A stretch of 64,000 nucleotides of DNA. Origin: Mesostigma viride (lineage: Eukaryota; Streptophyta; Mesostigmatophyceae; Mesostigmatales; Mesostigmataceae). The position numbers were made by a program, and so were the translations under genes. This document shows, piece by piece, positions 44,416 through 55,554 of this stretch; the first letter of the stretch is position 1; each line of letters opens with the position of its first letter. The notes below the pieces were generated by a model. That model had not been told where the DNA came from and searched no databases. It saw nothing but the letters and a program-made list of their open reading frames with translations. The stretch covers positions 328,882-392,881 of the forward strand of contig RPFO01000078.1 of the NCBI GenBank assembly GCA_009746045.1, given 5' to 3'.

Positions 44416-46221
44416 TTGCCATGATTGCCATTGCCATAGTTTCCATAGTTTCCATGGTCGTTGCGACTGATATCCATAATTTCCATTGTCGCTATGCTAT
44501 CGTTGTCGCTGTCCCTGTCCTACATACACACTTTATTGGGCCATGGGGCCTTTTGAAAGGTTATGGTCATGATTGAAGAGGTACTGCCTTCTATGGGCAA
44601 TCTCACTTTATCGTGCTATGATGGCAAACATGTAGTGCCACTTAGGATAATGCTCATCAAGTGCCGCCTGATTGGCTAGCTAGTGATAAGAAGATGCCGG
44701 ACCCTCATCTGATTGGCTCAGCTAGGACTATATCTACTAGTATGTAGGATAAGAAAGGTTTAAAGCCTGAACGACAAATAAGCTGCAAAGTATCAACCAT
44801 AGAAGGACATCTAACAGGTAATAAACTGACACTGAACGGTCTTATAATAAAGACGATGCAATGAGTACAACCATGTGCCATCATAGATAGCTGCAGGCGT
44901 GCCACTTGTCACGTGTGCACAACAAGACATGTCACTATAATTAGACGCAATTAACATGTATAGTTAGTCTCCATGCTTTGTTGCAGACTATGTACAGTAT
45001 GTTCCAAAAGCATTGTGAATACTTATGTCTGAATAAGCCATACAATATATGTTGGTATGTAAGTATAAATACGATGTGGGCTATTTAGATAGATCTGATA
45101 GCTATGTGTCGAGTCTCATATGTTTCCCTATATGTAGGTACGTCGGTACTTTGGGTACTGTGACCAGTACGTGACGAATGTCAGTAGCCATGGCATAGTA
45201 TGAGTAAGTAGAGTCCCGTCAGTGGGCGGTGCTAGAGTATCCTAGAAAGGGAACCTACGTACTGTGGCATGATTACTGAGCACACAATGTGACGACTGAC
45301 AGAGCTCTACAGCCATCGAGTGGCCTCACACCACCAGTCTGCACCCAACGGTCACTGGCGGCTGCCAGTGGCAACGATGGATTGATAAGGCTAGAATTAG
45401 TATTATTCTAGATAAGGAATTCGTGACCCCACGTGCAACAGACCATTAGTGTTTGACACTAGCGTACGTTAACTTAGGCAAGAGTCCTTAATGACTTACC
45501 TCGTGTTCACATAGAATAAGCGCCACTTGTCACACAGCCAATTGAGTGGTGTCACTATACTAGCAACCTTTGTCACTAGGCGTGCCATAACAGAGACACA
45601 TGGCACACCGCAAACGGCGCGTGGCCTCAGCTATGTAGCCGTAGGTACTAGTAGGTCCAAGCTTTAGTCCAAATGTAGTCCTGATTATTATATACGAGCG
45701 TGAACATCTCACTCAGTCAGCCCAAGCTAAAGAGGCTACAGTAATAAAACAACCAGATAATCAAGCCTGTACACATCAATTGAAACAATAAATCAGGCTG
45801 AGTTCATTGTACATATGGGCAATGTGTACTACTTGACCGTGGGTACGTACCTACACACATATATATTAAAAATATAATTACTTACAGCAGAGTGAAATCA
45901 CTCAAACCAAAGCAAACGCCCAGCTATAAACCTATATACAGAGCCATGTCAAAGCTCTATACTACGATAAGACCAATGGAAACGCCTAACGGGAGGAACC
46001 TAATAGCCCTGCTGCACCGCAAAATCAGCCCGCGTACGGCGGAGCATGTATGCTACACACATATATACAAATCATAGTAAGTATACACACAAACACTATA
46101 TCCACATGCATGTACGCTGAGATACGCACACATGATGCATAAATAGTTGGTTCAGTTTGGGTTCAGTTTAATAGTTCTGACAGTTTGGGTTTGCTTAACT
46201 TTCGGTGAAGTAATTATATTT
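44416..46221. other. No gene recognised
   Basis: AT-rich unique sequence with ORFs under 75 codons. The phrase AAATATAATTACTTACAGCAGAGTG at 45870 resembles AAATATAATTACTTGCATCAGAGTG at 42598 and the following 120 bp also correspond in part, hinting at a diverged repeat. Confidence 0.4.
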
Positions 46222-46352
46222 TCAACCCCGGTGCATGGTCTGGCTGCCGATTTTCCACCAAAAATCGACTTCCAGCCGATGCATCGGCCCGTTCTCGGGG
46301 GACCAAATGCCGAGAATACTATTGGGAATCTGGAAACGTTTTGCTGTGAAGA

Positions 46353-47769
46353 ATGAACATTTATAAGTTTCTCCACAGCATCCTAGGTTTTGCTATATTT
46401 GGACCAAGTTTAACAGTGTACTGGACCGACAGAGTATGGGTACAGGGTTTTCTGGGTCCAGTCGACGCCGACGGACGTCGCAAAATTCATGTTCAGACCA
46501 GTATTTCTCGTCAGACAGCCTGGACATGCATGGCTGTCGCGCCTACCACAATGGCAGCCACAGGGCGGCTCGTTAGGGGTCTTAAAGTTAGCGTTCCTGC
46601 CGTCCTGTTCAGGGCTGACAAGGTAACGAAAGAATTCGGCGAAAAATATGCGACTGCGCACCTGGCAGGGGTAGTAAAGCGGGTGACACGAGACAAATCG
46701 CAGGCATTTTGCCAGTTTGAGGGCGATAAAAAGCTGTACCCACTCAAGAAAGACCAGGTTATTGAGTACCTGGTGGATGCTAACGATGCGGGGGATCGGC
46801 ACGATGACACTGGAGGATGCGAACGATGCGGGGCATCGACACGATGACACTGGTGGATGCTAACGATGCGGGGGATCGGCACGACGACACTGGAGGATGC
46901 TAACGATGCGGGGGATCGGCAAGATGACACTGGCGGATGCGAACGATGCGGGGGATCGGCACGATGACACTGGAGGATGCTAACGATGCGGGGGATCGGC
47001 ACGATGACACTGGAGGATACTAACGGTGCGGGGGATCGGCACGATGACACTGGAGGATGCTAACGATGCGGGGGATTGGCATGATGACACTGGAGGATGC
47101 GAACGATGCGGGGGATCGGCATGATGACACTGGAGGATGCGAACGGTGCGGGGGATCGGCACGTTGACACTGGCGGATGCTAACGATGCGGGGGATCGGC
47201 ACGATGACATGCACTGGAGGATGCGAACGGTGCGGGGGATCGGCACGATGACACTGGAGGATGCTAACGATGCGGGGGATCGGCACGATGACACTGGAGG
47301 ATGCGAACGATGCGGGGGATCGGCACGATGACACTGGAGGATGCGAACGGTGCGGGGGATCGGCACGATGACACTGGAGGATGCGAACGATGCGGGGGAT
47401 CGGCAAGATGACACTGGCGGATGCGAACGATGCGGGGGATCGGCACGATGACACTGGAGGATGCTAACGATGCGGGGCCGGATCGGCACGATGACACTGG
47501 AGGATGCTAACGGTGCGGGGGATCGGCACGATGACACTGGAGGATGCTAACGATGCGCGGGGGATCGGCACGATGACCCTCCCGACCAGAAAGAGGAGTG
47601 GGATGATGAACCTGAGGCGGAGGAGGTGGTACAGTCGGATGACGGGTCTGCGGACGAATTCGAAGAGGGCGCCAGCGATCCGGAGGAGGATATCGGGGAC
47701 TCTCCGGTGAAGAATCGCAGTCGTGCACGAGGCAAGAAGTCTGCCAAGAAACCCTCTCGACGCCACTGA
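46353..47769 (+). pseudogene. N-terminal region of the piggyBac protein with a coding minisatellite
   Basis: From about 46545 the frame reads as a folded-looking segment (LKVSVPAVLFRADKVTKEF, then about 40 residues ending VIEYLVD), followed by DANDAGDRHDD at the start of a 40-bp tandem repeat, and after the repeat by an acidic tail (rich in D and E, 47576-47700) and a basic end (NRSRARGKKSAKKPSRRH) closing with TGA at 47767. Acidic plus basic N-terminal regions before the catalytic core are usual in piggyBac transposases. Because the unit is 40 bp, the repeat moves through all three frames and one of them meets TAA, so the present copy is interrupted unless unit number restores the frame. The first 60 residues from 46353 are probably non-coding end sequence. 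Confidence 0.5.
46771..47575 (+). repeat. 40-bp minisatellite, about 20 units
   Basis: Units of the form TGGAGGATGCTAACGATG plus CGGGGGATCGGCACGATGACAC; most are exactly 40 bp, with a few length variants near 47210, 47475 and 47555. Units alternate between GCTAAC and GCGAAC, and between GATGCG and GGTGCG. Confidence 0.95.
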
Positions 47770-47802
47770 GAGTGGACGGGGGCAGAAAAAAAGGCAACAT
47801 TA

Positions 47803-48575
47803 CAATTCGTTCAAGTGGCCCGCCGGAGCGGCTGTACAATTTTTCCCAGTGAGCGCGCTGCCAAGTGTACTTGTGCGCAAATTTTTAGGTGCCCCGTCAC
47901 TTCGAGGTACTAAAAATTAGGCTACGGTACGAATTCAGCGAATTTCAGCGAATTTTCAGTCGAACCAAAGGAAGTGACGCCAAGTACCAAAAAGTTTCCG
48001 TTACGAATTTTCAGCCCAACACTCGCGCAAAATGAAGTGACGGCAACTACCAAAAAGTTTCCGTTACGAATTTTCACTCCCACACGTTTGCACAAGAGGA
48101 AGTGACGGCAACTACCAAAAAGTTTCCGTTACGAATTTTCAGTCCCACACTTCGCGCAAATTTTAGTAGGGCTGCACGCAAGCTACCTTTCAAAATTTTG
48201 CGCTAGTATGGAACGCATTTCATTCGTCTGGAGGAACGCTGCCCGCCAACTACCCCCGTTCAGAAAGTTCCGCCGAAATTTACTTGAGATTTGGAAATCT
48301 GAAAGTCCGCGCAAATTTTAGTAGGGCTGCACGCAAGCTACCTTTCAAAATTTTGCGCAAGTATGGAACGCAATTCATTCGTCCGGAGGAATGCTGCTCG
48401 TCAACTGCCCCCGTTCAGAAAGTTGCGCCGAACTTTACTTGAGATTTGGAAATCTGAACGTGCGGTTGGAGTTTCGCGGGGAAACCCAAGTTCCCCAGTA
48501 ATTCACCAATGACGCGCTTCGAACACTTGCCCGCTAAAACCTAAGCAGCCGCTCCGGCTGGCCACTTAAACGAAA
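47803..48575. mobile_element. Inverted-repeat insertion (MITE-like)
   Basis: TTCGTTCAAGTGGCCCGCC...GGAGCGGCTG at the left is matched in inverse at 48548-48575 (CAGCCGCTCCGGCTGGCCACTTAAACGAA), about 30 bp of terminal inverted repeat. The body holds tandem repeats and no ORF of interest. The target duplication could not be settled and the superfamily is unknown. Confidence 0.6.
47935..48450 (+). repeat. Two sets of tandem repeats inside the MITE-like insert
   Basis: Three to four ~65-bp units with AGTGACGGCAACTACC and AAAAAGTTTCCGTTACG (47935-48140), then two ~160-bp units with TAGTAGGGCTGCACGCAAGC (48147 and 48310). Confidence 0.85.
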
Positions 48576-48879
48576 CTTGATGAAATCGCTGGATGCGCCG
48601 GCTCCGGATTCTGAAGAGGAACAAGATGAACACCTTCAGAGGCAGGGCGATGCATGGTGTGGACGACATGCCTGAGCAGGACGTGAGCGATCGGGTGCTT
48701 AGTAGTCAGCGACGATGAGACTGCTGGAGAGGGGAGTGCCTCGAATCCTGGTTCAGGGTGGGTTTTGGGGGTGGGAGCACCTGATGACAACGTGCAGCCA
48801 ATTTGTCGAGCAACATTGCTGTCGACGTTGCCATGCCAGTTCCTGAGCCTGAGGCCAAGCTGCCTGGCACTAGCCACTG

Positions 48880-50430
48880 AGACCAAGTACCAGGAGAGGC
48901 CTATCAAGCTCTTTGCTCTGCTGCATGTGGACACGAGATGATGTCCTGCGCCCTATCGTGCATGGAGGAGACCGACAGGTATGCCAACGTGAATGGGCTT
49001 ATGTACTCTGTCACCCCAGGCACGCGACTGGACGCCATTGACTGTGCATGAGCTGGCCAAGTATTTGGGCATCCTCATTACCATGAGCCTGGGTGGTCTG
49101 CCCAACGCACAACTCTACTTCATCGACCGCAAGGTGGGCATGTCCAAATATCCGGGCCTGCAGCACGCCATGGCATTCAAGCGTTTCCAGCAGATCACCC
49201 GCTTCCTGCACTTCGATCAGGGACAGTGCCTTCAAGCCTGCCAACACCGAGTGCCGCGAGTACCGCCTCTTCCATGCAGTTCGAGTGGCTCGAGATCCAC
49301 CTCAACAAGGCGTACAAGTACTGCACGCTCGGGGGCAAGGCGGCCATTGACGAGCGCTGCGTGCCACATTGAGTACTGCATGATTCGCTGCCCCAACCAC
49401 AAGTACTGCATGATTCGCTGCTTCAACCCACTCAAGCCAACCCCTTTCACATCCTGGGGTACCCCGCATGTGCCCACCCCAGCGGCTACAGGTCTGTGGC
49501 ACTACCACACCTACGACAAGCTGCCGGAGCAGCCGCAGCACACTGTCAAGGTGGTGAAGCTCCTTGGGGAGACCCTGCCCCACTCCATCCATGGACATGG
49601 CCATGGACAGGAGATACACCAGCCGCCCAGCCGTGGAGTGGCTGCATGAGCAGCTGGGCCACAATGTGGTCGGCACGGTGGTGCCCAACAGGTCAGGGGC
49701 ATCCCCTGGGGTGAGCGCAAGGCGCTCATTTCCAAGGGTAAGGCACTCAAGCAGGGCTTCTACGCGTGGGCGGTGCACGAGGAGACGGGGCTGCAGGTGG
49801 TTGTGTGGATGGACCGCAAGCTCGTGTACCTGCTGCATAAGGGATATGGCCTGCAGGAGATCATGGCGGACCGCCATGGGGGGCGTGGCAATGCCAGGGT
49901 GAGCATCCCAGCCCCGTCAGCCGTCCCCAACTACTGGTCATGCTACAAGGCAGTCGACCTCTTTGACCAGCTGGCTGCAGAGTACGACGTGGGCAAGGCC
50001 CTGGTGAGCAGGGTGTGGTGGCACAGGGCCTTTGGGGCCCACCTGGTGAATGCCATCACCAATGCATACCTGCTGATGACCTTCGTCAACCGCTCCCAGG
50101 CCTGTATGAGCCACTACACATTCCTGTCATGCTGGCAGATCATGCAGCTGGGCGACAACAAGTGGCCAGGGGCGCCTGCCCCGCTGAGGCAGATCACCCT
50201 CATGCCAACCAGGGAGACACGGTGTGTCAATGGCAACCACTAAGTTCCCAACGCATTCCATTCGTGGTCGAGGCTGACTGCGCTGTCTGCAGTGCCACAA
50301 CTACCACCGGTGCCCGCAAGCACACAAGCGCGTGGTGCCCTGAGTGTGGCATTGCTCTGTGCAACACCGTGGAGTACCCATGCTTCCAAATGTTCCACTC
50401 AGGCCGGGTGCATGCCAGGGCTGGATGAGA
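48880..50430 (+). pseudogene. piggyBac transposase core (DDE_Tnp_1_7 type), broken
   Basis: Recognisable blocks in order: EETDRYANVN and LAKYLGILITMSLGGLPN (about 48965-49120), the FKRFQQITRFLHFD block (about 49178-49220), GGKAAIDERC with the first catalytic Asp (about 49338), DRRYTSRPAVEWL with the second (about 49606), WMDRKLVYLL with the third (about 49807) and NYWSCYKAVDLFDQL...RVWWHRAF (about 49930-50035). A C-terminal Cys-rich finger (DCAVCS...WCPECGIALC..CFQMFH) lies at 50276-50395. These are the landmarks of piggyBac transposase, which cuts and pastes at TTAA. The blocks fall in at least three frames with a stop after the first Asp, so several small indels or unrecognised introns separate them. 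Non-functional as it stands. Confidence 0.8.
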
Positions 50431-50439
50431 TCCCGGGGG

Positions 50440-51388
50440 AGCAAACACCTGACCCCAGGCATGCCAAGGCACTCACCGTGAAGGCGCACAGGGCAGGGAG
50501 TGGGTGGCAAAGAGGCAGATCCGTGCAGGGACAACGCCTGATTCCACCCTGCAAGGGGAGGCCAGGAAGATCTGGCTGAAGGCCAACTGCCCCATCAACA
50601 ACTACTGTCAACTGCCATATGCTTTTGTATCGCACACCATACATAGGCAGCTTGCACACTAGTGGCTCCTCTTGACAGGCCTGCTTGGGTGTTGCTTGTT
50701 GTTGGACTGCGCATGTGTGCCCAGGTTTGCAGTGCATGATCTGATTGCTGCATATGGATCAGCATGTGATGTGTTGAAGGGGTCATGTGCATGGTGGTGT
50801 AGCTCACATGTAGCTTGATAGCTCAGCCCCGCGAGTGCCTCGTGGATGGCAGCCATGCCGTGTTTGCATGAGCTAGTCAAATTAGTTTATACAGCCATCT
50901 TGTGTTGTCAGTGCAGTGCAGCCAATTTGAGCTTAGGGGAATAATAATTCGGTTGGGGTTGCAACCTTGTGTCATGATAGAAACTATTCCATGCCAGCAG
51001 CCCCTACTTGTGACGCTGTTGTTTGCAGTCATAATAAACAACTTCATTGCATAAAATGAGTCCAGACTGTCCAGGAAGTTCAGATCTACCATGTATGCAA
51101 TTAGTTGGGTCCCAGGGCCCACAATATTGGCGCCCACCCTAGATATAAGATGTGATACACACAGGAAGCAGTTACAGTCGATGCATCGGCTCCAAAGTGG
51201 TGTTACTAATGGCATACCCATCCAACAATGGGCACCAGTGGCTCAAACTATTCGTGAACCAATTAACTCTTCATCATCCATGAGGTGGCAGGTGTCTAGG
51301 TAGTATTCCCTGATTCACAATGCACAACCTACCAAAAATGAAAACGCACATCTTGACCCCCCTGACTTTGACCATAATTATATATGGC
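50440..51388. other. piggyBac 3' non-coding part
   Basis: No ORF with a motif. From about 51200 the sequence follows the right parts of the short piggyBac derivatives (GGGCACCAGTGGCTCAAACTATTC corresponds to the phrase near 14790). Confidence 0.5.
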
Positions 51389-51637
51389 CTACAATACCGG
51401 CTTACTTCCGTGAGACGCGAGTGAGGCGTTTTCACGTGACCCGTGAGACACCCCAAACTCACCTTGGTGGAACACCCCAAACTCACCTTGGTGGAACACC
51501 CAAACTCACCTCGGTGGAACACCCAAACTCACCTAGGTGGGACATGAAGTCACCAAGGTGGAACGCTCCACCTTGCTGAGTTTGTCTCACCGTTGCGGGA
51601 GTGAGACACGTTTCACGGAAGTGAGCCGGCATTGTAG
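51389..51637. mobile_element. 249-bp MITE with tandem core
   Basis: CTACAATACCGGCTTACTTCC at the left and the inverse GGAAGTGAGCCGGCATTGTAG at the right form ~25-bp terminal inverted repeats. The core has four to five CACCTTGGTGGAACACCC-type units of 22-24 bp and an inverted partial copy. It replaces about 45 bp of the piggyBac right end. CCTACAAT is reminiscent of CACTA-type ends, but this is weak. Confidence 0.65.
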
Positions 51638-52065
51638 GGCAACTCATGGACATGCTTGGCCCCCAAGGAGAGCCATTAGATATTGCTTGGTTGTACAGGG
51701 GCTGGTTTGAAAGATAGGGAAGTTACAGCCGACGCATCGGGTGTAATTGCGCCCGTTCAGTCAGGCACACCCAAACACACACATAGTAATAATGCACGAA
51801 GCTTAAAGCCACATAATCACTAAGCAGCACAAAGGCAGAATAAGAAGCTGAGGGGGCTATTGCTCTGCCCAGCTGTGGACAAGTGGATAGTTGCAAGCAA
51901 GGAGCAGGTTGTGGCATGGGCATACTTACAATTCACCCAGCGATACCAGATCGCTCAGATCTGGGATAGTGCCACTTATGCGGGTGCCCTCAATTTTCCT
52001 GCATGCTCAAAGCCACGAGGCATGCACGAAAAAAAACATGCCAATCCCTCCACAGCAGTACATAT

Positions 52066-52820
52066 GTATCAGTTTTCTCTTAAAGTAGTTTAATTAACGT
52101 ATGCGGGAAAGATAGGGTCACTATGCCTTGGCCTGCAAGGTGGAAGGCTGTCTGCGGCATGGATTGACTAATCTGTTTTCTACGATTCAACGGTTCCAAG
52201 CTCGCTAAATTCTTTTCAGAGGACCCGGTTGTTTATACGAGTGCGGCTATTGTAAAAGATTAATGGTATTTTTCATACATTTGCTTATAGAGAGTCATAT
52301 TTGTTTATTAGCCCTGCACCAGCTATGTACGGTGTGGACCTAGGGGTCGGCTGGTTGCCGACCGAATCTGAAGGACTAAGAATTTCTAGTAAGTCATGGT
52401 TATTAAATTATTGCAAAGTGGACTTGGACCGACCCAAAGGGTCGATGGGCGAGTTTTGTGACTGTTAGTTATAAGGACCTTCTGAACAATTGCCAACACG
52501 GTTAGCAAACTAACCTGAGGAACGTGTCTGACCCCGCTACTTTTAGTGGTGTTTTCAGCACTTCATGCCGGTTTGTGACGCATGCCGCTGTTAATTAATA
52601 AAGGATGATGTCAGCTCTTGTGTCGGCGGACAATGCCATAAGCAAGCTAGACGAGCTAATTGATCCGCAATTGTTTCTTTCCCTCCCTCCAACCCCAGAG
52701 GCTTCTTGCTTTCGCGTGCCCGCTGAGAAACCTTATGGCCACTGTGACCAGGCTGCATTTGTGGCAGGGCTCAGACCACTTATTGTTTCAATCAAATGCT
52801 GGTCTTCTTGGGAGCTTCCT
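52066..52820 (+). mobile_element. Solo family G unit
   Basis: A block starts near ATCAGTTTTCTCTTAAAG and runs to CAATTGTTTC (52676); the joint is TTTCCCTCCCTCCAACCCC (52677-52695); the B block ends GGTCTTCTTGGGAGCT (52818). It shows that A and B of family G are joined at a C-rich tetranucleotide tract, which supports reading the longer copies as split-repeat elements. Confidence 0.75.
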
Positions 52821-53431
52821 GCAGTGGTATGCATATGTGCACAGGCCATGTATGTACTGTATGTGGCTATGACCATGATGGGTGAACCCAGGACATTCCA
52901 TGTTGTTATCAGCTGGCCATAAATAATTGTCCAAGTAAGACAGATTCAAGTTACTAGCCCTTCAGTGCTCCGAGCTGCAGCCTAGTTATTGGCTGCTAAA
53001 TGCACGCTGTTATTAACATATAGCTCGCGAACAACCTACCAACATCCACGGTTTGGTGCAGTGTATGCCAGCAGTTACATGCACCCTGGACACCCAGCAG
53101 CCAGTATTGAATCGATTGCAAAATGCATGCTACCTCCATACCATGCAACCTATGTATGTACCTGGTTCATCCGCGGATGGGTGGGTATGCCAGTCGTCAC
53201 ACCCTGGACACCCAGCAGCCAGCAAAACCGCTTGTGCACATGCAACTGTTTGCTATGTGTAACTCATGCTGTCTCTGCATAGGGTCATCACTATTGCCAT
53301 TAAAGTGAATTTGATGACCTAAATATGTACTGGTATACACATTATAGATAAGACTGACTTCCTTCCCGATACATAGTTTGGACTCACTCTAGTGTCTATT
53401 ACGCAAGCTTGCAAACAAAAGAATCGTACAT
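52821..53431. repeat. Unique region with a CCCTGGACACCCAGCAGCCAG repeat
   Basis: CACCCTGGACACCCAGCAGCC occurs at about 53082 and 53201 in longer related contexts of ~30 bp. No gene recognised. Confidence 0.45.
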
Positions 53432-55554
53432 ATACTTGCTGAGCTTCGCTCATTTTATATATGACGCGTGGACGGGCTCAAAGGGGACCGACCTGCCGTA
53501 GGTAGCGTAAGACTAGCGCTTGTCACGAGGGTACTGCACCGGCCGGCCCTTTTTGTGCCTAGGCTGAGTGTGGTTCCGGAGTGCAGGCCTAGGTAGCTTC
53601 TAACGTACGTCACTAGACCTTGTTACCTGCGCCAGCCGCCAGGCGTGGCGCAACTGTGATTGGCAGTCAGTACACCTTGTACCTGCGCCAGCCGGCAGGC
53701 CTGCGTGGCGCAATGTGAATGATAGTCAGTACTTAGAGTGGTGTAGGGGACGTAGGGAGGCCTCTTTTCAGCTTCGCAACTTGATCCCAGCATTTGCTGG
53801 CAAGGTCGGCTGGCCGCTATGGCGGCTGCGCTGAATGTAAGACGATGCTATCGGCCTCTCCGGGCGTGGAGAGGCCTGGAATAAAATTCTTTATGTTCGC
53901 CACCCACCGTTACGGCCACGGTAATGGTTGTTGGGTGGGGGGCTCTACGTTTTGAGTAAAATGGTGTGATTTCCGGCGCTGGGCCCACTGACGATTCCCC
54001 TCTACCCCTGGGTGCGGCAAGCGGCTTCCTGACACTGGGGAAGCTGCGATTTAGTCGGACAACGTCAGGGAAGGAGCCATACAGGCCAGGGCCAGCGGCT
54101 ACGGTGGAAAGAATCACAGGTGGAGGCGAATCTGCCTTAAACGTGGAGATGGCTAGCGCGGGGTGCCAGGGTAGCCCATAACTGCCAGGAGCCTGACAGC
54201 GGACCCGATCTTTCGGCCTGTGGCCAGACGGGAGTTTCGGGGAGGATGCGGGGCTGGAGCGAATCTTGGTGGGAGGAGCGCGCTCTTCATCATTGCCCAG
54301 TTTTTCAGCAAAGAATGTTCGCCTGGCGGGGCTGAAATTCTTGCTGTTTTATCGCCTTGTTTTTATCCTGTATGATGCATTATAGGAAAAGCGATAAAGA
54401 GTTCGGTTCAGCCAGGGGGGCATATCTATGCCATAAAAAATTTCCTACAACAACACAAGCCCTGGTCAGGGCCTTGGCTAAGCAGTTTCCAAGCCAAGGC
54501 CTTGGTAGGGTAGAGGGCCTATCGCCACAAAGGTTTCAATGCCGGGAAATCCCAGCCTCGGGGGTGGGGCTGGTGATGGGTCCTGGGCTTGTGAGAGACG
54601 GTCCGGGGGCGTAAGGCCTAATGAGCAGCCGCTGGAAACCGCCCCCCTAACGGGGGGAACGACATGGGTGCCGCCCTGCGTCCGCCGGGAAACCGTAGCG
54701 GCCACACGGGGGCGGCAGTACAGCCGTGGCAGCGTGCAGGAGGGGGGCCATGGGCGGAAAGAAAATCGGCACCAAGGTTGGCGACAGCCTTGGTGGCCAA
54801 GAAGGAGGTGTGGGGGCAACACCTTGTGTTCGAGTATGCTGGGCCCCCAGCATGGTGCTACAATAACCAACTTGATAATGATGTGCACTGAGTTTGAAGG
54901 TGTGGTATAGGCTGTCCGTATAAAGCCTAGCACACAAAAATGTAAAATAAATGTTTCTCTTGGTGGGAAGGAACTCCAATGGACCAAAAACAAGAAATGT
55001 ATTTGCTGAGCTTCGCTCATTTTATATATGACGCGTGGACGGGCTCAAAGGGGACCGACCTGCCGTAGGTAGCGTAAGACTAGCGCTTGTCACGAGGGTA
55101 CTGCACCGGCCGGCCCTTTTTGTGCCTAGGCTGAGTGTGGTTCCGGAGTGCAGGCCTAGGTAGCTTCTAACGTACGTCACTAGACCTTGTTACCTGCGCC
55201 AGCCGCCATGCGTGGCGCAACTGTGATTGGCAGGCAGTACACCTTGTACCTGCGCCAGCCGGCAGGCCTGCGTGGCGCAATGTGAATGATAGTCAGTACT
55301 TAGAGTGGTGTAGGGGACGTAGGGAGGCCTCTTTTCAGCTCCCACCCACCCACCCACGCTGCTAAGAGGGGCAACACCTTGTGTTCGAGTATGCTGGGCC
55401 CCCAGCATGGTGCTACAATAACCAACTTGATAATGATGTGCACTGAGTTTGAAGGTGTGGTATAGGCTGTCCGTATAAAGCCTAGCACACAAAAATGTAA
55501 AATAAATGTTTCTCTTGGTGGGAAGGAACTCCAATGGACCAAAAACAAGAAATG
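53432..55554 (+). mobile_element. Non-autonomous split-repeat element, twin 2
   Basis: Matches 1932-4056 over its whole length with only a handful of differences, including all four A/B blocks, the internal region and the CCCA joint. Offset is 51,498-51,500 bp. Flanks differ from those of twin 1, so this is dispersal of an element and not a duplicated segment. Whole-looking non-coding fossil, recent. Confidence 0.9.

Larger units (their letters stand above)
46226..51760 (+). mobile_element. piggyBac transposon carrying transposase, decayed
   Basis: Left end CCCCGGTGCATGGTCTGGCTGCCGATT and right end CAGCCGACGCATCGG...GCCCGTTCAG match the termini of the TTAA-flanked derivatives at 13414 and 23326, but both TTAA sites are damaged (TTCAA on the left). 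Inside are an N-terminal coding region with a minisatellite, two nested inverted-repeat inserts (47803-48575 and 51389-51637) and a piggyBac transposase core. It is the only copy in the window with transposase sequence, so its intact relatives are the likely source of the enzyme for the short derivatives. Confidence 0.8.

Noticed and set aside
44013-44576. Ala-Ile, His-Cys, Leu-Pro, Gly-Asn and Met-Ala dipeptide ORFs
   Set aside because: Open frames of the GCCATT hexanucleotide array, not a gene.
53082-53222. CRISPR-like spaced repeat (CACCCTGGACACCCAGCAGCC twice)
   Set aside because: Only two copies with unequal context in a eukaryotic repeat region.
1932-55554. Assembly artefact as explanation of the twin 2.1 kb elements
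   Set aside because: The flanks are unrelated and the copies differ at several positions, so a collapsed or duplicated contig is unlikely, though only reads can settle it.
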